Source of the DNA: Streptomyces avicenniae
GTDB lineage: Bacteria; Actinomycetota; Actinomycetes; Streptomycetales; Streptomycetaceae
Length of the DNA stretch: 64,000 bases
Assembly (NCBI RefSeq): GCF_000719135.1
Contig: NZ_JOEK01000006.1
Span: 62,001 to 126,000, forward strand
Reading direction: 5' to 3'
Part shown: piece by piece, positions 1 to 7,846 of the stretch
Numbering within the stretch: position 1 is the stretch's first letter
Layout of the letters: each line of letters begins with the position of its first letter
Notes under the pieces: model-generated
Databases searched by the model: none
What the model was told of the DNA's origin: nothing
The model's input: the letters and a program-made list of their open reading frames with translations, nothing else
Position numbers and translations under genes: made by a program

Positions 1-1247
1 TGGACACCGAGATCCCCGCCCCCACCTCCGGCACCCTGCTGGAGATCACGGTCGGTGAGGACGAGACGGCCGAGGTCGGCGCGAAGCTGGGCGTCATCGG
101 TGCCGCGGGCGCGGCTCCGGCGGCGCAGGCACCGGCCGCCCCCGCCGCTCCAGAACCGGCCAAGGCCCCCGAGCCCAAGGCGGAGGCGAAGGCTCCCGAG
201 CCGAAGCCCGAGCCGGTCAAGGCCGCCCCCGCCGCGCAGGCCCCCGCGCCCGCGCAGCCGCAGGCTCCCGCGCAGGCCCCGGCGGCGCGCCGTACGCAGG
301 AGGCCGCCCCGGCGGCCGACGGCGCGTACGTCACGCCGCTGGTGCGCAAGCTGGCGTCCGAGAACGGCGTGGACCTCACGTCGGTCAAGGGCTCAGGTGT
401 CGGCGGCCGTATCCGCAAGCAGGACGTCCTGGACGCGGCCGAGGCGGCGAAGGCCGCCGCGGCGCAGCCCGCCCAGGCCGCCGCTGCCCCGAAGGCCGCG
501 GGCCCCGCCCCGGTCCAGCCGTCGCCGCTGCGCGGTCAGACGGTGAAGATGAGCCGTATCCGCAAGGTCATCGGCGAGAACATGCTGAAGGCCCTGCACA
601 ACCAGGCGCAGCTGTCCACGGTCGTCGAGGTGGACGTCACCCGCGTCATGCGGCTCCGGGCGAAGGCCAAGGAGGCGTTCCTGGCGCGCGAGGGCGTGAA
701 GCTGTCGCCGATGCCGTTCTTCGTGAAGGCCGCCGCCGAGGCGCTGAAGGCGCACCCGGCGATCAACGCGAAGATCAACGACGACGGCACCGTCACGTAC
801 CACGACGTGGAGAACGTCGGCATCGCCGTGGACTCCGAGCGGGGCCTGATGGTGCCGGTCATCAAGGGCGCGGGCGACCTGTCCCTGGCCGGTATCGCCA
901 AGAAGACGGCGGACCTGGCGTCCAAGGTGCGCGGCAAGGGACTGACCCCGGACGACATGTCGGGGGGCACGTTCACGATCAGCAACACCGGGTCGCGCGG
1001 CGCGCTGTTCGACACGATCATCGTGAACTACCCGCAGGTCGCGGAGCTGGGGATCGGCGCGACCGTGCGCCGTCCCGTCGTCGTCAACCACCCGGAGCTG
1101 GGCGAGACCATCGCCATCCGGGACATGGTGTACCTGACGCTCTCCTACGACCACCAGCTGGTGGACGGCGCGGACGCCGCCCGCTACCTGGGGGACGTGA
1201 AGGCCCGCCTGGAGGCCGGTCAGTTCGAGGGTGAACTGGGGCTCTGA
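1..1247 (+). CDS. sucB: Dihydrolipoamide succinyltransferase, E2 of 2-oxoglutarate dehydrogenase (5' partial)
   Basis: The E2 subunit transfers the succinyl group from its lipoyl arm to CoA in the TCA cycle. The frame is open from base 3, so the start lies outside the window and about 414 residues are visible. In order they are the end of a lipoyl domain (bases 3-100), an Ala/Pro-rich swinging linker, a peripheral-subunit-binding domain (about 330-440, with VTPLVRKLASENGVDL), a second Ala-rich linker, and the CoA acyltransferase domain (about 540-1245). The catalytic His-x3-Asp-Gly is HQLVDG, with the His codon at 1152. E2 paralogues for pyruvate or branched-chain oxoacids look alike, so the substrate is inferred from the family and from the position close to lipB/lipA, which supply lipoate. 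Confidence 0.88.
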   Translation, partial: DTEIPAPTSGTLLEITVGEDETAEVGAKLGVIGAAGAAPAAQAPAAPAAPEPAKAPEPKAEAKAPEPKPEPVKAAPAAQAPAPAQPQAPAQAPAARRTQEAAPAADGAYVTPLVRKLASENGVDLTSVKGSGVGGRIRKQDVLDAAEAAKAAAAQPAQAAAAPKAAGPAPVQPSPLRGQTVKMSRIRKVIGENMLKALHNQAQLSTVVEVDVTRVMRLRAKAKEAFLAREGVKLSPMPFFVKAAAEALKAHPAINAKINDDGTVTYHDVENVGIAVDSERGLMVPVIKGAGDLSLAGIAKKTADLASKVRGKGLTPDDMSGGTFTISNTGSRGALFDTIIVNYPQVAELGIGATVRRPVVVNHPELGETIAIRDMVYLTLSYDHQLVDGADAARYLGDVKARLEAGQFEGELGL

Positions 1248-1278
1248 CCCCGGGCCGCCTTGCCGGCAGCTCTTCCCC

Positions 1279-1309
1279 GCGCCCCGCCCGGAGCCTCCGG
1301 GCGGGGCGC
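1279..1309 (+). terminator. Hairpin after sucB
   Basis: Perfect 14-bp inverted repeat (GCGCCCCGCCCGGA and its complement) with a GCC loop, 32 bases after the sucB stop. There is no U-tract, as is usual for Streptomyces terminators. Confidence 0.7.
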
Positions 1310-1369
1310 GGGCTTGTGGTGAGCGCTTATCGTCAGCAAACGGCACAACCAACGACAGGAGCGTGCGGG

Positions 1370-1993
1370 ATGAGTCCACCCGTCGTGCGTTCGCTGCGTC
1401 AGCAGATCCGTGAGCACATCGTGGAGGGCATCGTCAGCGGGCGCTGGCAGCCGGGCGAGCGGATCGTGGAGCGGCGGATCGCGGTCGAGCTGGAGGTCAG
1501 CCAGACACCCGTACGGGAGGCGCTGCGGGAGCTGGAGGCGCTGCGGCTCATCGAGTCGGCGCCGAACAAGGGCGTCCGTGTCCGCGCGCTGACGGCCGCC
1601 GACCTGGAGGAGATCTATCCGGTGCGGGCGGGCCTCGAACAGATCGCGGCCGAGCTGGCCGCCGCGCGGCTGGCCGCGGACGTGACCGCGCTGGAGGCCG
1701 AGGTGGCGGCGCTGTACGCGGCGGACCGGGTCGCGGACGCGGAGGCGCAGGTCGGGCACACGGTGGCGTTCCACCGGGTGCTGGTGGCGGCCTCGGGCAA
1801 CAGTGTGCTGCTGCACACCTGGGAGTCGCTGGGGATCGAGATCTGGACGGGCCTGTCGATCCGCTGGCTGGGGACGCGGCAGCGCTCGTACGCCGAGGAG
1901 CACCAGGAGCTGATCGACGCGTTCCGGCGGCGTGACCCGGCGATCGGGCGGATCGTGAAGGAGCACGTCCTGGGCTGTGCACCCCGTGCCTGA
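1370..1993 (+). CDS. GntR family transcriptional regulator (FadR subfamily)
   Basis: A 207-residue DNA-binding regulator. The N-terminal winged helix-turn-helix (about residues 5-72) contains the typical GntR segment VSQTPVREALRELEALRLIE. The rest is an all-helical FCD-type ligand domain with the conserved FHRVLVAASGN stretch, and metabolite-responsive repression is the family's usual role. The ATG at 1370 has an ACAGGAG ribosome site about 9 bases upstream, so it is preferred over an in-frame start at 1316 that has none. The gene stands alone between the sucB terminator and a palindromic promoter (2049-2078). That palindrome could be its target, but the ligand cannot be read from the sequence. 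Confidence 0.85.
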   Translation: MSPPVVRSLRQQIREHIVEGIVSGRWQPGERIVERRIAVELEVSQTPVREALRELEALRLIESAPNKGVRVRALTAADLEEIYPVRAGLEQIAAELAAARLAADVTALEAEVAALYAADRVADAEAQVGHTVAFHRVLVAASGNSVLLHTWESLGIEIWTGLSIRWLGTRQRSYAEEHQELIDAFRRRDPAIGRIVKEHVLGCAPRA

Positions 1994-2048
1994 TTCCCCG
2001 GCATGGAGTGCCAATTTCTCCGATTCCATGATTTTTTGTCCCCACCCT

Positions 2049-2078
2049 TTGATCGATCATCGATCATCGGCTTAGAGT
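2049..2078 (+). promoter_or_regulatory. Promoter with embedded palindrome
   Basis: A -35-like TTGATC (2049-2054), an 18-bp spacer and a -10-like TAGAGT (2073-2078). The 17-mer TGATCGATCATCGATCA (2050-2066) is a palindrome except for its central base and covers the -35 and spacer, where a repressor would block the polymerase. The GntR gene ending at 1993 is the obvious candidate binder, by inference only. Transcription would run toward 2220. Confidence 0.5.
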
Positions 2079-2155
2079 CTGTTCCGTAGTTCCCTGCAAG
2101 CGAGCCCCGCCGCGTAGCTCCTGTCCTGCCCCGCGGCGAGGTTCCCACTGGAGGC

Positions 2156-2191
2156 CCGGGTCCCGAATGTCGCGCCAACGACGGGACCCGG
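2156..2191 (+). other. Hairpin in leader before the WYL gene
   Basis: Perfect 10-bp arms (CCGGGTCCCG and CGGGACCCGG) around a 16-nt loop, about 75-110 bases downstream of the predicted start of transcription and just before the WYL regulator. It could be an attenuator, or the end of a roughly 105-nt small RNA. The loop holds an ATG (2167) opening a 27-codon frame that overlaps the next gene, and I see no support that it is translated. Confidence 0.4.
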
Positions 2192-2219
2192 CCCTCACGG
2201 GCTCCGCGCGCCGTCCATC

Positions 2220-3266
2220 ATGGAGGGCATGCGCGCCGCCCGTCTGATCAGGATGATCCTGCTGCTCCAGTCCCGCCGTGCGATGACCGCCGACGAGCTG
2301 GCGGCCGAGCTGGACGTCTCCGCCAGGACCGTCGCGCGCGACGTCGAGGCCCTGTCCGAGGCGGGCGTGCCCGTCTACGCGGACCGGGGCCGTACCGGTG
2401 GCTACCGCCTCGTCGGCGGCTACCGCACCGGGCTCACCGGCCTGGCCCGTGACGAGGCCGCGGCCCTCTTCCTCTCCGGCGTCCCCGCCGCCCTGCGGGA
2501 CATGGGGCTCGCCGACGCCGCCTCCGCCGCGCGGCTCAAGGTCTCGGCCGCCCTGCGGCCCGAGCTGAGCGACGCGCACCACAGCGCGGCGCAGCGCTTC
2601 CACCTCGACGCCCCCGGCTGGTGGCAGCCGCCCTCCACGCCCGCGCTGCTGCCCGCCGTCGCCGACGCGGTGTGGGACGACCTGTGGCTGACCGTGGACT
2701 ACGCGCGGCAGGGCCGGGACGCCGTGACGCGCGTCCTCGCGCCGTACGGGCTCGTGCTGAAGGCGGGCGTCTGGTACCTGGCGGCACGGCCGGGCGGGAG
2801 CGGCGACGGGGGCGACGGGGGCGACGGCGGGGAAGCCACGCACCGCGTCTACCGCGTGGACCGGTTCACGCGGGCCGAGGCGGCGGGCGGGCGCTTCACG
2901 CGGGACGAGTCGTTCGACCTGCCGGGCTTCTGGGCGGAGCGGGCGGCGCAGTTCGCCAGGTCGATCCTGCGCGCGGCCGTCGAGATCCGGGTGACGGCGG
3001 CGGGCGCGCGGGCGCTGCGGCGCGTCACCGACCGGGACGCGGCGCGGGAGGCGCTGGCCCAGGCCGGGCCGCCCGACGGGCAGGGCCGGATCACGCTCGC
3101 CCTCCCCGTGGAGTCGCTTGACGTCGCCTTCGACCAGTTGCTGACGCTCGGCCCCGAGTGCGAGGTGCTGGGCCCGCCCGAGCTGCGGGAACGGGTGGCG
3201 GACGCGGCGCGGCGCACGGCGGCGCTGTACGCCGCCGCGGCCGTGCCCGGTACAGCTCAGCGGTAG
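2220..3266 (+). CDS. HTH and WYL domain transcriptional regulator
   Basis: A 348-residue YafY-type regulator. An N-terminal HTH_11 domain (about residues 4-60, with AAELDVSARTVARDVEAL) is followed by a WYL ligand-sensing domain and a C-terminal WCX extension. The sequence GRTGGYRL after the HTH is the usual wing. A Gly/Asp-rich insertion with three GGD repeats (about residues 194-204) interrupts the WYL region and is probably a disordered loop. The start is uncertain: ATG 2220 has no ribosome site, and ATG 2229 (MRAARLIRM) has GGAGGG too close. The 3' end overlaps the convergent SDR gene by 10 bp. The target genes are unknown. Confidence 0.82.
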   Translation: MEGMRAARLIRMILLLQSRRAMTADELAAELDVSARTVARDVEALSEAGVPVYADRGRTGGYRLVGGYRTGLTGLARDEAAALFLSGVPAALRDMGLADAASAARLKVSAALRPELSDAHHSAAQRFHLDAPGWWQPPSTPALLPAVADAVWDDLWLTVDYARQGRDAVTRVLAPYGLVLKAGVWYLAARPGGSGDGGDGGDGGEATHRVYRVDRFTRAEAAGGRFTRDESFDLPGFWAERAAQFARSILRAAVEIRVTAAGARALRRVTDRDAAREALAQAGPPDGQGRITLALPVESLDVAFDQLLTLGPECEVLGPPELRERVADAARRTAALYAAAAVPGTAQR

Positions 3267-4222
3267 TCCTCCGGGGACGCCGTGCTGTCACCGTTGACCA
3301 CGTCGCGGATGTAGCCCTCCGCGTCGGGCCGTGACCCGTCGATGTCGGTGAAGCCGTAGACCCGCGACAGGCCGCCGCTGCTGAGCGACCGCCCGTTCCA
3401 GCGCGCGACGTCCGGGTCGGCGGCGAGCGCGGCCACCGCGCGTCCGACGAACGCCGGGGACTCGGACACCGCGAACGCCGGCTCCTTCGCGACGGCGTCG
3501 CGCCAGGTGTCCTCCGTCACCTCCATGTGGGTGTCGAGCATCGTCTCCGAGCGCAGGAAGCCCGGGGTGAGCGTCACCGCCGTGCAGCCGGACTTCCCCA
3601 GTTCCTGGGCGAGCCCGAGCACCATGCGGATCGGCGCGTACTTGGCGAGGTCGTAGAAGAAGTGGCCGCGGTACACGGCGTTCGACTCGACCGTGCCGTC
3701 GGTGATCTCCACCAGCAGGCCGCCCGGCCGCCGCGTCAGCAGCGGCAGCGCGTAGTGGCTGGTGACGATGTGGGTCTCGACGCCGAGCCGCAGCATCCGC
3801 AGCCCCTTGTCCAGGTCGGCCTCCCACATCAGCGCACCGGCGGGCCACCACAGGTGGTCGCCGCCCCAGATGTCGTTCACCAGGACGTCGAGCCGCCCCT
3901 GCTCGCGGTCGATCCGCTCCACCAGCGCCCGTACCTGGTCGCGCTCCAGGTGGTCGGTGGGCACCGCGATGCCCTCGCCGCCCGCGGCCGTGACCAGCTC
4001 GGCCGTCTCCTCGATGGTCTCGCTCGCCCGGCCCATCTCGCTGACGGACGCGCGCGTCGTACGGCCGGTGACGTACACCGTCGCGCCCGCCGCGCCCAGT
4101 TGGACGGCCATTCCGCGCCCCGCGCCCCTGGTCGCCCCGGCGACCAGCGCGACGCGGCCGGTCAGCGGCCCCTCGCCCGCCGGTGCCGTGTCGTGCTGCT
4201 GCCCCTGCTCGCCTTGCTTCAC
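3257..4222 (-). CDS. SDR family oxidoreductase (DHRS1-like)
   Basis: A 321-residue short-chain dehydrogenase. It shows the Rossmann signature GATRGAGRG near the N-terminus and the active-site YxxxK as FFYDLAKYA. The usual NNAG turn is replaced by VNDIWGG, a feature of the DHRS1-like subgroup. The length exceeds a classical SDR (about 250) because of a C-terminal extension ending in DYR. The GTG at 4222 is chosen because GAGGAAAG lies 6-7 bases upstream; the frame stays open further upstream but without a ribosome site or family similarity. It converges on the WYL regulator with a 10-bp overlap. The substrate is unknown. Confidence 0.85.
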   Translation of the reverse strand: MKQGEQGQQHDTAPAGEGPLTGRVALVAGATRGAGRGMAVQLGAAGATVYVTGRTTRASVSEMGRASETIEETAELVTAAGGEGIAVPTDHLERDQVRALVERIDREQGRLDVLVNDIWGGDHLWWPAGALMWEADLDKGLRMLRLGVETHIVTSHYALPLLTRRPGGLLVEITDGTVESNAVYRGHFFYDLAKYAPIRMVLGLAQELGKSGCTAVTLTPGFLRSETMLDTHMEVTEDTWRDAVAKEPAFAVSESPAFVGRAVAALAADPDVARWNGRSLSSGGLSRVYGFTDIDGSRPDAEGYIRDVVNGDSTASPEDYR

Positions 4223-4420
4223 GTGTTCTTTCCTCTCGGTCGTGCTCGGACGGGACGAGGCTCGCAGCCATACCCGACACCTCCTGTCCGGCTTTCCCGG
4301 CCGTTCCCCCGCCGTTCCCGCAGCTCCCGCCCCCGCCGCCGCTCCCCGACGGCCGTACCCGTCCGGCCGAGCGCGTCCCGCGTGCGGCGCGGGCCCGGGG
4401 CGCGGATGCTGGAGCCTGTG

Positions 4421-4990
4421 ATGTACGAATCGGGCTTCTGGGAGACCGTGGACGGCGCGCGGGCGGCGGCGGACGGCGATCCCGACGCACTCGCCGACCT
4501 CCTCGTGGGGCGGCTCGCCGAGCTGGACCCGCAGAGCGTCACCGACTTCGCGCGCCACTTCGAGTCGCGCCTCGCCCGCGCCTACCGGTGGGACCTGTGG
4601 GGCGCCGCGCAGGTGCTGCTGGGCAGCGCCGACCTGACGGACCGGCCGGTGGACGACGAGATGTTCGAGAACTTCCGCTGCGCCCTCGTCGGCCGGGGCC
4701 GTGCCGTCTTCGAGGGCGCCCTCCAGGACCCCGACGCCCTGGCCGACCTGCTGCCGCCAGGATTCGACCCGGCGACGGAGGGCGAGGCCGAGGAGGTGGG
4801 CTACGCGGCCTACGACGCGTACGAGCGGCTCACGGGCGACGAGCTGCCCGACCTCGGCCTCCCTGAGCCCGCGCGGGAACCCGACGGCGTGCGGCCCGAC
4901 TTCGACGACCCGGCGGCGCTGGCCGCCGCCTACCCCCGGCTGTGGGCACGGTTCCGCGACGCGCCGCCGACTGGCCCCGCCGCGCCGTGA
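4421..4990 (+). CDS. DUF4240 domain protein
   Basis: A 189-residue acidic soluble protein. The N-terminal half matches the DUF4240 pattern (FWETVDGARAAADGD, with downstream YRWDLWGAAQVLLG). No catalytic role is established for the family. The ATG at 4421 has GGAG (4411-4414) at ideal spacing; an in-frame ATG at 4406 is less likely. The stop lies 17 bases before the next gene, so the two are probably co-transcribed. Confidence 0.75.
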   Translation: MYESGFWETVDGARAAADGDPDALADLLVGRLAELDPQSVTDFARHFESRLARAYRWDLWGAAQVLLGSADLTDRPVDDEMFENFRCALVGRGRAVFEGALQDPDALADLLPPGFDPATEGEAEEVGYAAYDAYERLTGDELPDLGLPEPAREPDGVRPDFDDPAALAAAYPRLWARFRDAPPTGPAAP

Positions 4991-5007
4991 TCGGGAAGGA
5001 TGGGCGC

Positions 5008-5910
5008 ATGTCTCGCATCGCGGTCACCGGCTCGTCAGGACTCATCGGCAGCGCGCTCGTACGGTCCCTGCGCGCCGACGGGCACCAGGTCGTACGGCTG
5101 GTGCGCACGGCGGCGTCGCGGCCCGACGAGGCGTGCTGGGACCCGTCGGGGCGGCGCCAGGAGATGACGGCGGCGGCCATCGACGGCTGCGACGCCGTCG
5201 TGCACCTCGCGGGCGCGGGGGTCGGCGACCGCCGCTGGACGGCGCACTACAAGCGGGTCCTGCGCGACAGCCGGATCCTGGGCACGGCCGCGATCGCCGC
5301 CGCCATGACGTCCCTGGACACCCCGCCGCGCACGCTGGTGTGCGGCAGCGCCATCGGCTGGTACGGCTACACGGGCGACCGCGCGGTGGACGAGACGGCG
5401 CCGCGCGGCAGCGGCTTCCTCGCCGACCTGGCGGTGGACTGGGAGGCGGCGGCGGAACCGGCCGCCGCGGCGGGCATCAGGACGGTGTTCGCCCGCACGG
5501 GGCTGGTCGTCGCGCGCGGCGGCGGGGCGTGGGGGCGCCTGTTCCCGATCTTCCGCGCGGGCCTCGGCGGGCGGCTGGGCGACGGGCGGCAGTACTGGTC
5601 GGCGATCTCGCTGCGCGACCACGTCGCGGCCCTGCGGTTCCTGCTGGACGAGGAGCGCGGCCTGTCGGGGCCGGTCAACCTCACGGGCCCGCACCCGGCG
5701 ACCAACCGGGACGTCACCCGCGTGATGGCCCATGTACTGCGGCGCCCGGCCGTGTTCGCCGTGCCCGCGCCCGTCCTGCGGGTGGCGCTCGGCGAGTTCT
5801 CGCAGGACGTCCTCGGCAGCCAGCGCGTCCTGCCCCGGCGGCTGCTGGACGAGGGGTTCACGTTCGAGCACCCCACGGTGGAGGACGCGGTCCGCGCGGC
5901 CCTGACGTGA
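5008..5910 (+). CDS. NAD-dependent epimerase, TIGR01777/YfcH type
   Basis: A 300-residue extended SDR. It begins with the dinucleotide-binding motif VTGSSGLIGSALVRSL, carries AGAGVGDRRWT as in YfcH-type proteins, and has the family-typical segment IGWYGYTGDRAVDE. A C-terminal DUF1731-type segment (residues about 250-300, ending VEDAVRAALT) completes the architecture. The family resembles cell-division inhibitor SulA-like epimerases, but the substrate is unknown. The ATG at 5008 has GGAAGGA at 4994-5000. Its short distance to the DUF4240 gene suggests one transcript. Confidence 0.85.
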   Translation: MSRIAVTGSSGLIGSALVRSLRADGHQVVRLVRTAASRPDEACWDPSGRRQEMTAAAIDGCDAVVHLAGAGVGDRRWTAHYKRVLRDSRILGTAAIAAAMTSLDTPPRTLVCGSAIGWYGYTGDRAVDETAPRGSGFLADLAVDWEAAAEPAAAAGIRTVFARTGLVVARGGGAWGRLFPIFRAGLGGRLGDGRQYWSAISLRDHVAALRFLLDEERGLSGPVNLTGPHPATNRDVTRVMAHVLRRPAVFAVPAPVLRVALGEFSQDVLGSQRVLPRRLLDEGFTFEHPTVEDAVRAALT

Positions 5911-5929
5911 GGGCGGGCGGGGCGGCGTC

Positions 5930-5935
5930 TAGCCT
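5930..5935 (+). promoter_or_regulatory. -10 box of a leaderless promoter
   Basis: TAGCCT ends 6 bases before the ATG at 5942, which itself lacks a ribosome site. This is the usual layout of a Streptomyces transcript that starts at its own start codon. Confidence 0.5.
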
Positions 5936-5941
5936 GGCCTG

Positions 5942-6292
5942 ATGCCTCTCGTCGAGATCACCTACGCACCGCACGTCGGCGAGCCCGCGCTCCGCGAACT
6001 CCGTTCCGTACTCCCCCACCTGGTGTCCCTGGCCGTCGAGTGCCCCGAGGAGCCGTACGACGGCGACCTGCGGCCGGGGGACGTCGAGCTGCGGTTCAGG
6101 CCGCTGGGGCCACTGGACCTGAGCGGCGTCGCCGTGGTGATCGAGGTCCGCTCCAAGTGGTTCGCGAGCCGGGCCGCCGACCGGCAGCGGCGCGTGGACG
6201 GGCTCCTGGCGGACATCACCGCCGCGACCGGGCTGCGCGACGTCGGCGTCTACCTCTCGCTGCCGGTCGCCGCCTGGGCGCAGGAGGACTGA
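5942..6292 (+). CDS. Conserved small protein, tautomerase-like N-terminus
   Basis: A 116-residue protein beginning MPLVEITYAPHV. A Pro directly after the initiator Met is the catalytic residue of the 4-oxalocrotonate tautomerase/CHMI superfamily, and the alternating beta-alpha pattern (VAVVIEVRSKWF, then RRVDGLLADITAATG) would suit that fold. I cannot confirm membership, so tautomerase activity is only a suggestion. It appears leaderless, with TAGCCT just upstream. It stands between the epimerase and an FAD oxidoreductase, all on the + strand. Confidence 0.7.
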   Translation: MPLVEITYAPHVGEPALRELRSVLPHLVSLAVECPEEPYDGDLRPGDVELRFRPLGPLDLSGVAVVIEVRSKWFASRAADRQRRVDGLLADITAATGLRDVGVYLSLPVAAWAQED

Positions 6293-6507
6293 GCCGGGAG
6301 GTCAACAGGCCGCGGGCACAACGGCGTTCACGCGACCCGCTGTGCGACTGTGCCCGGTGCGTGCGCTCTGTCGCGATCCGCCCGGCGTGAGAGGGTCACA
6401 TCCGGTTCGGGCGTCGCCCGGCCTCCGAACGGGCATCAAGCTTCTCAGGCCCACCCCGCCCCTGAGACAGCACCTCGGACGCACCGACCACCTCACCAGG
6501 AGGCCAC

Positions 6508-7785
6508 GTGCTCAGCAGCCGACCGCACCTCGCCGAGTCCGACGTCGTCGTCGTGGGAGGTGGCCCGGCCGGACTCGCCGCCGCCCACCACCTGCACGCG
6601 GCGGGACTCACCGTGACCGTCCTCGAAGCCGCCGACCGCGTCGGGGGCCGCCTGGCCACCGACCACCGCGACGGCTACCGCCTCGACCGCGGGAGCAGCC
6701 TCACCCTCCCCGGCTCCGCCGCCCTGGCCCGGCTGCCCCGGCCCCTCCCCCTGCGCCGCCTGACCGGCGGCATCGTGCTGCACGGCGCCGGACACCGCCA
6801 CCGCATCGGCACCCCCGGCGGACCACGGCCCCCGGCCACCGCGTTCGACCACGCGTGGCTGCGCGCCGGGCTCGCCACCCTCGGCCGCGTGCCCCACCCC
6901 CGGCAGGAACCGACCGCGCTCGACGCCCTCGCCGCGCCCGGCATCCCCCGGCGCATGGCCGAGGACGCCCTGCGCCCGCTGCTCGCCGCGCTGCTCCACG
7001 ACAGCGACCTGACCACGTCGAGCCGCCTCGGCGACCACACGCTGCGCGCCGTCGCCCGGCGGGGCGTCGGGCTCCCCACGGGCGGCTCGGCGACGCTCCC
7101 CGCGCTCCTCGCGGCGGGGCTGCCCGCGGAGGCGGTACGCACCGGGGTGCGCGCCGTCGCGGTCGCGACGCGGTCCGTCGTCACGGAGGGGCACGGCACG
7201 TTCCGCTGCCGCGCCGTCGTCCTCGCCACCGGCGCGGCCGAGGCGGCGCGGCTGCTGCCCGGCCTGCGCGTGCCGGAGTTCAGGGCCGTGACGGTCCTCC
7301 ACCACGCGGCGCCGGAAGGGCTCGCCGCCGGACCGGCGCTGCTGGTGGACACCGCGGCGCGCGGCCCGCTCGCGTACACCCTGGCCGCCTCGGCGGCCGA
7401 TCCGTCCCGCGCACCGGCCGGGCGCACGCTCGTCACCTCCGTGGTCGTCGGGCCGCGGGCGGGCGAACCGGCCGAGCTGCTGGACAAGGCGGCCAGGCCC
7501 CAGCTGGCCGAGCTGTACGGCACCCCGGCCGACGACTGGCGGTTGCTGGCCGCGCACCACGACCCGCACGCCGTGCCGGTCGTGCCGCCGCCGTACACCG
7601 GCGGACGGTCCGCGCGGCTGCTCGACGGCCTGTACGTGTGCGGCGACCACCGCGACCTGCCGGGGGTCGCCGGGGATCTCGCCTCGGCGCGGCGGGCCGC
7701 GCAGGCCCTGCTCGCGGACGCCGGGCTGCCCCGGGACCCGGCCGCCGTGCCCCGGGAGCGGCCCGCCGCCGCCCACGCCGTATGA
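6508..7785 (+). CDS. FAD-dependent oxidoreductase, phytoene-desaturase-like
   Basis: A 425-residue flavoprotein of the amine oxidase/phytoene dehydrogenase type. The FAD-binding GxGxxG motif is VVVGGGPAGLAAAHHLHAAG (about residues 13-32), followed by the acidic residue in LEAADRVGGRL. A C-terminal segment, LYVCGDHRDLPGVAGDLASA, is the second FAD-contact motif of the family. The GTG at 6508 is supported by a full AGGAGG at 6498-6503. No membrane segment or signal peptide is visible. The substrate is unknown. A hairpin ends the gene before the convergent regulator. Confidence 0.85.
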   Translation: MLSSRPHLAESDVVVVGGGPAGLAAAHHLHAAGLTVTVLEAADRVGGRLATDHRDGYRLDRGSSLTLPGSAALARLPRPLPLRRLTGGIVLHGAGHRHRIGTPGGPRPPATAFDHAWLRAGLATLGRVPHPRQEPTALDALAAPGIPRRMAEDALRPLLAALLHDSDLTTSSRLGDHTLRAVARRGVGLPTGGSATLPALLAAGLPAEAVRTGVRAVAVATRSVVTEGHGTFRCRAVVLATGAAEAARLLPGLRVPEFRAVTVLHHAAPEGLAAGPALLVDTAARGPLAYTLAASAADPSRAPAGRTLVTSVVVGPRAGEPAELLDKAARPQLAELYGTPADDWRLLAAHHDPHAVPVVPPPYTGGRSARLLDGLYVCGDHRDLPGVAGDLASARRAAQALLADAGLPRDPAAVPRERPAAAHAV

Positions 7786-7790
7786 GCCCC

Positions 7791-7812
7791 GCCCCCGGGC
7801 CGTCCCGGGGGC
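7791..7812. terminator. Hairpin between convergent genes
   Basis: GCCCCCGGG and CCCGGGGGC around a CCGT loop, between the oxidoreductase stop (7785) and the convergent regulator stop (7847). It could serve both directions. Confidence 0.65.
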
Positions 7813-7846
7813 GCTAGGGCGCGTCTTCACAGGCGCCGTCCGCACC

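Noticed and set aside
2167..2250. 27-codon frame in the leader of the WYL gene
   Set aside because: Its ribosome site is too distant (12 bases) and the start is inside the hairpin loop; there is no conservation evidence available.
3527..4420. Long upstream extension of the DUF4240 gene on the + strand
   Set aside because: It lies opposite the SDR gene, is Arg/His-rich, and ATG 4421 has an ideal ribosome site.
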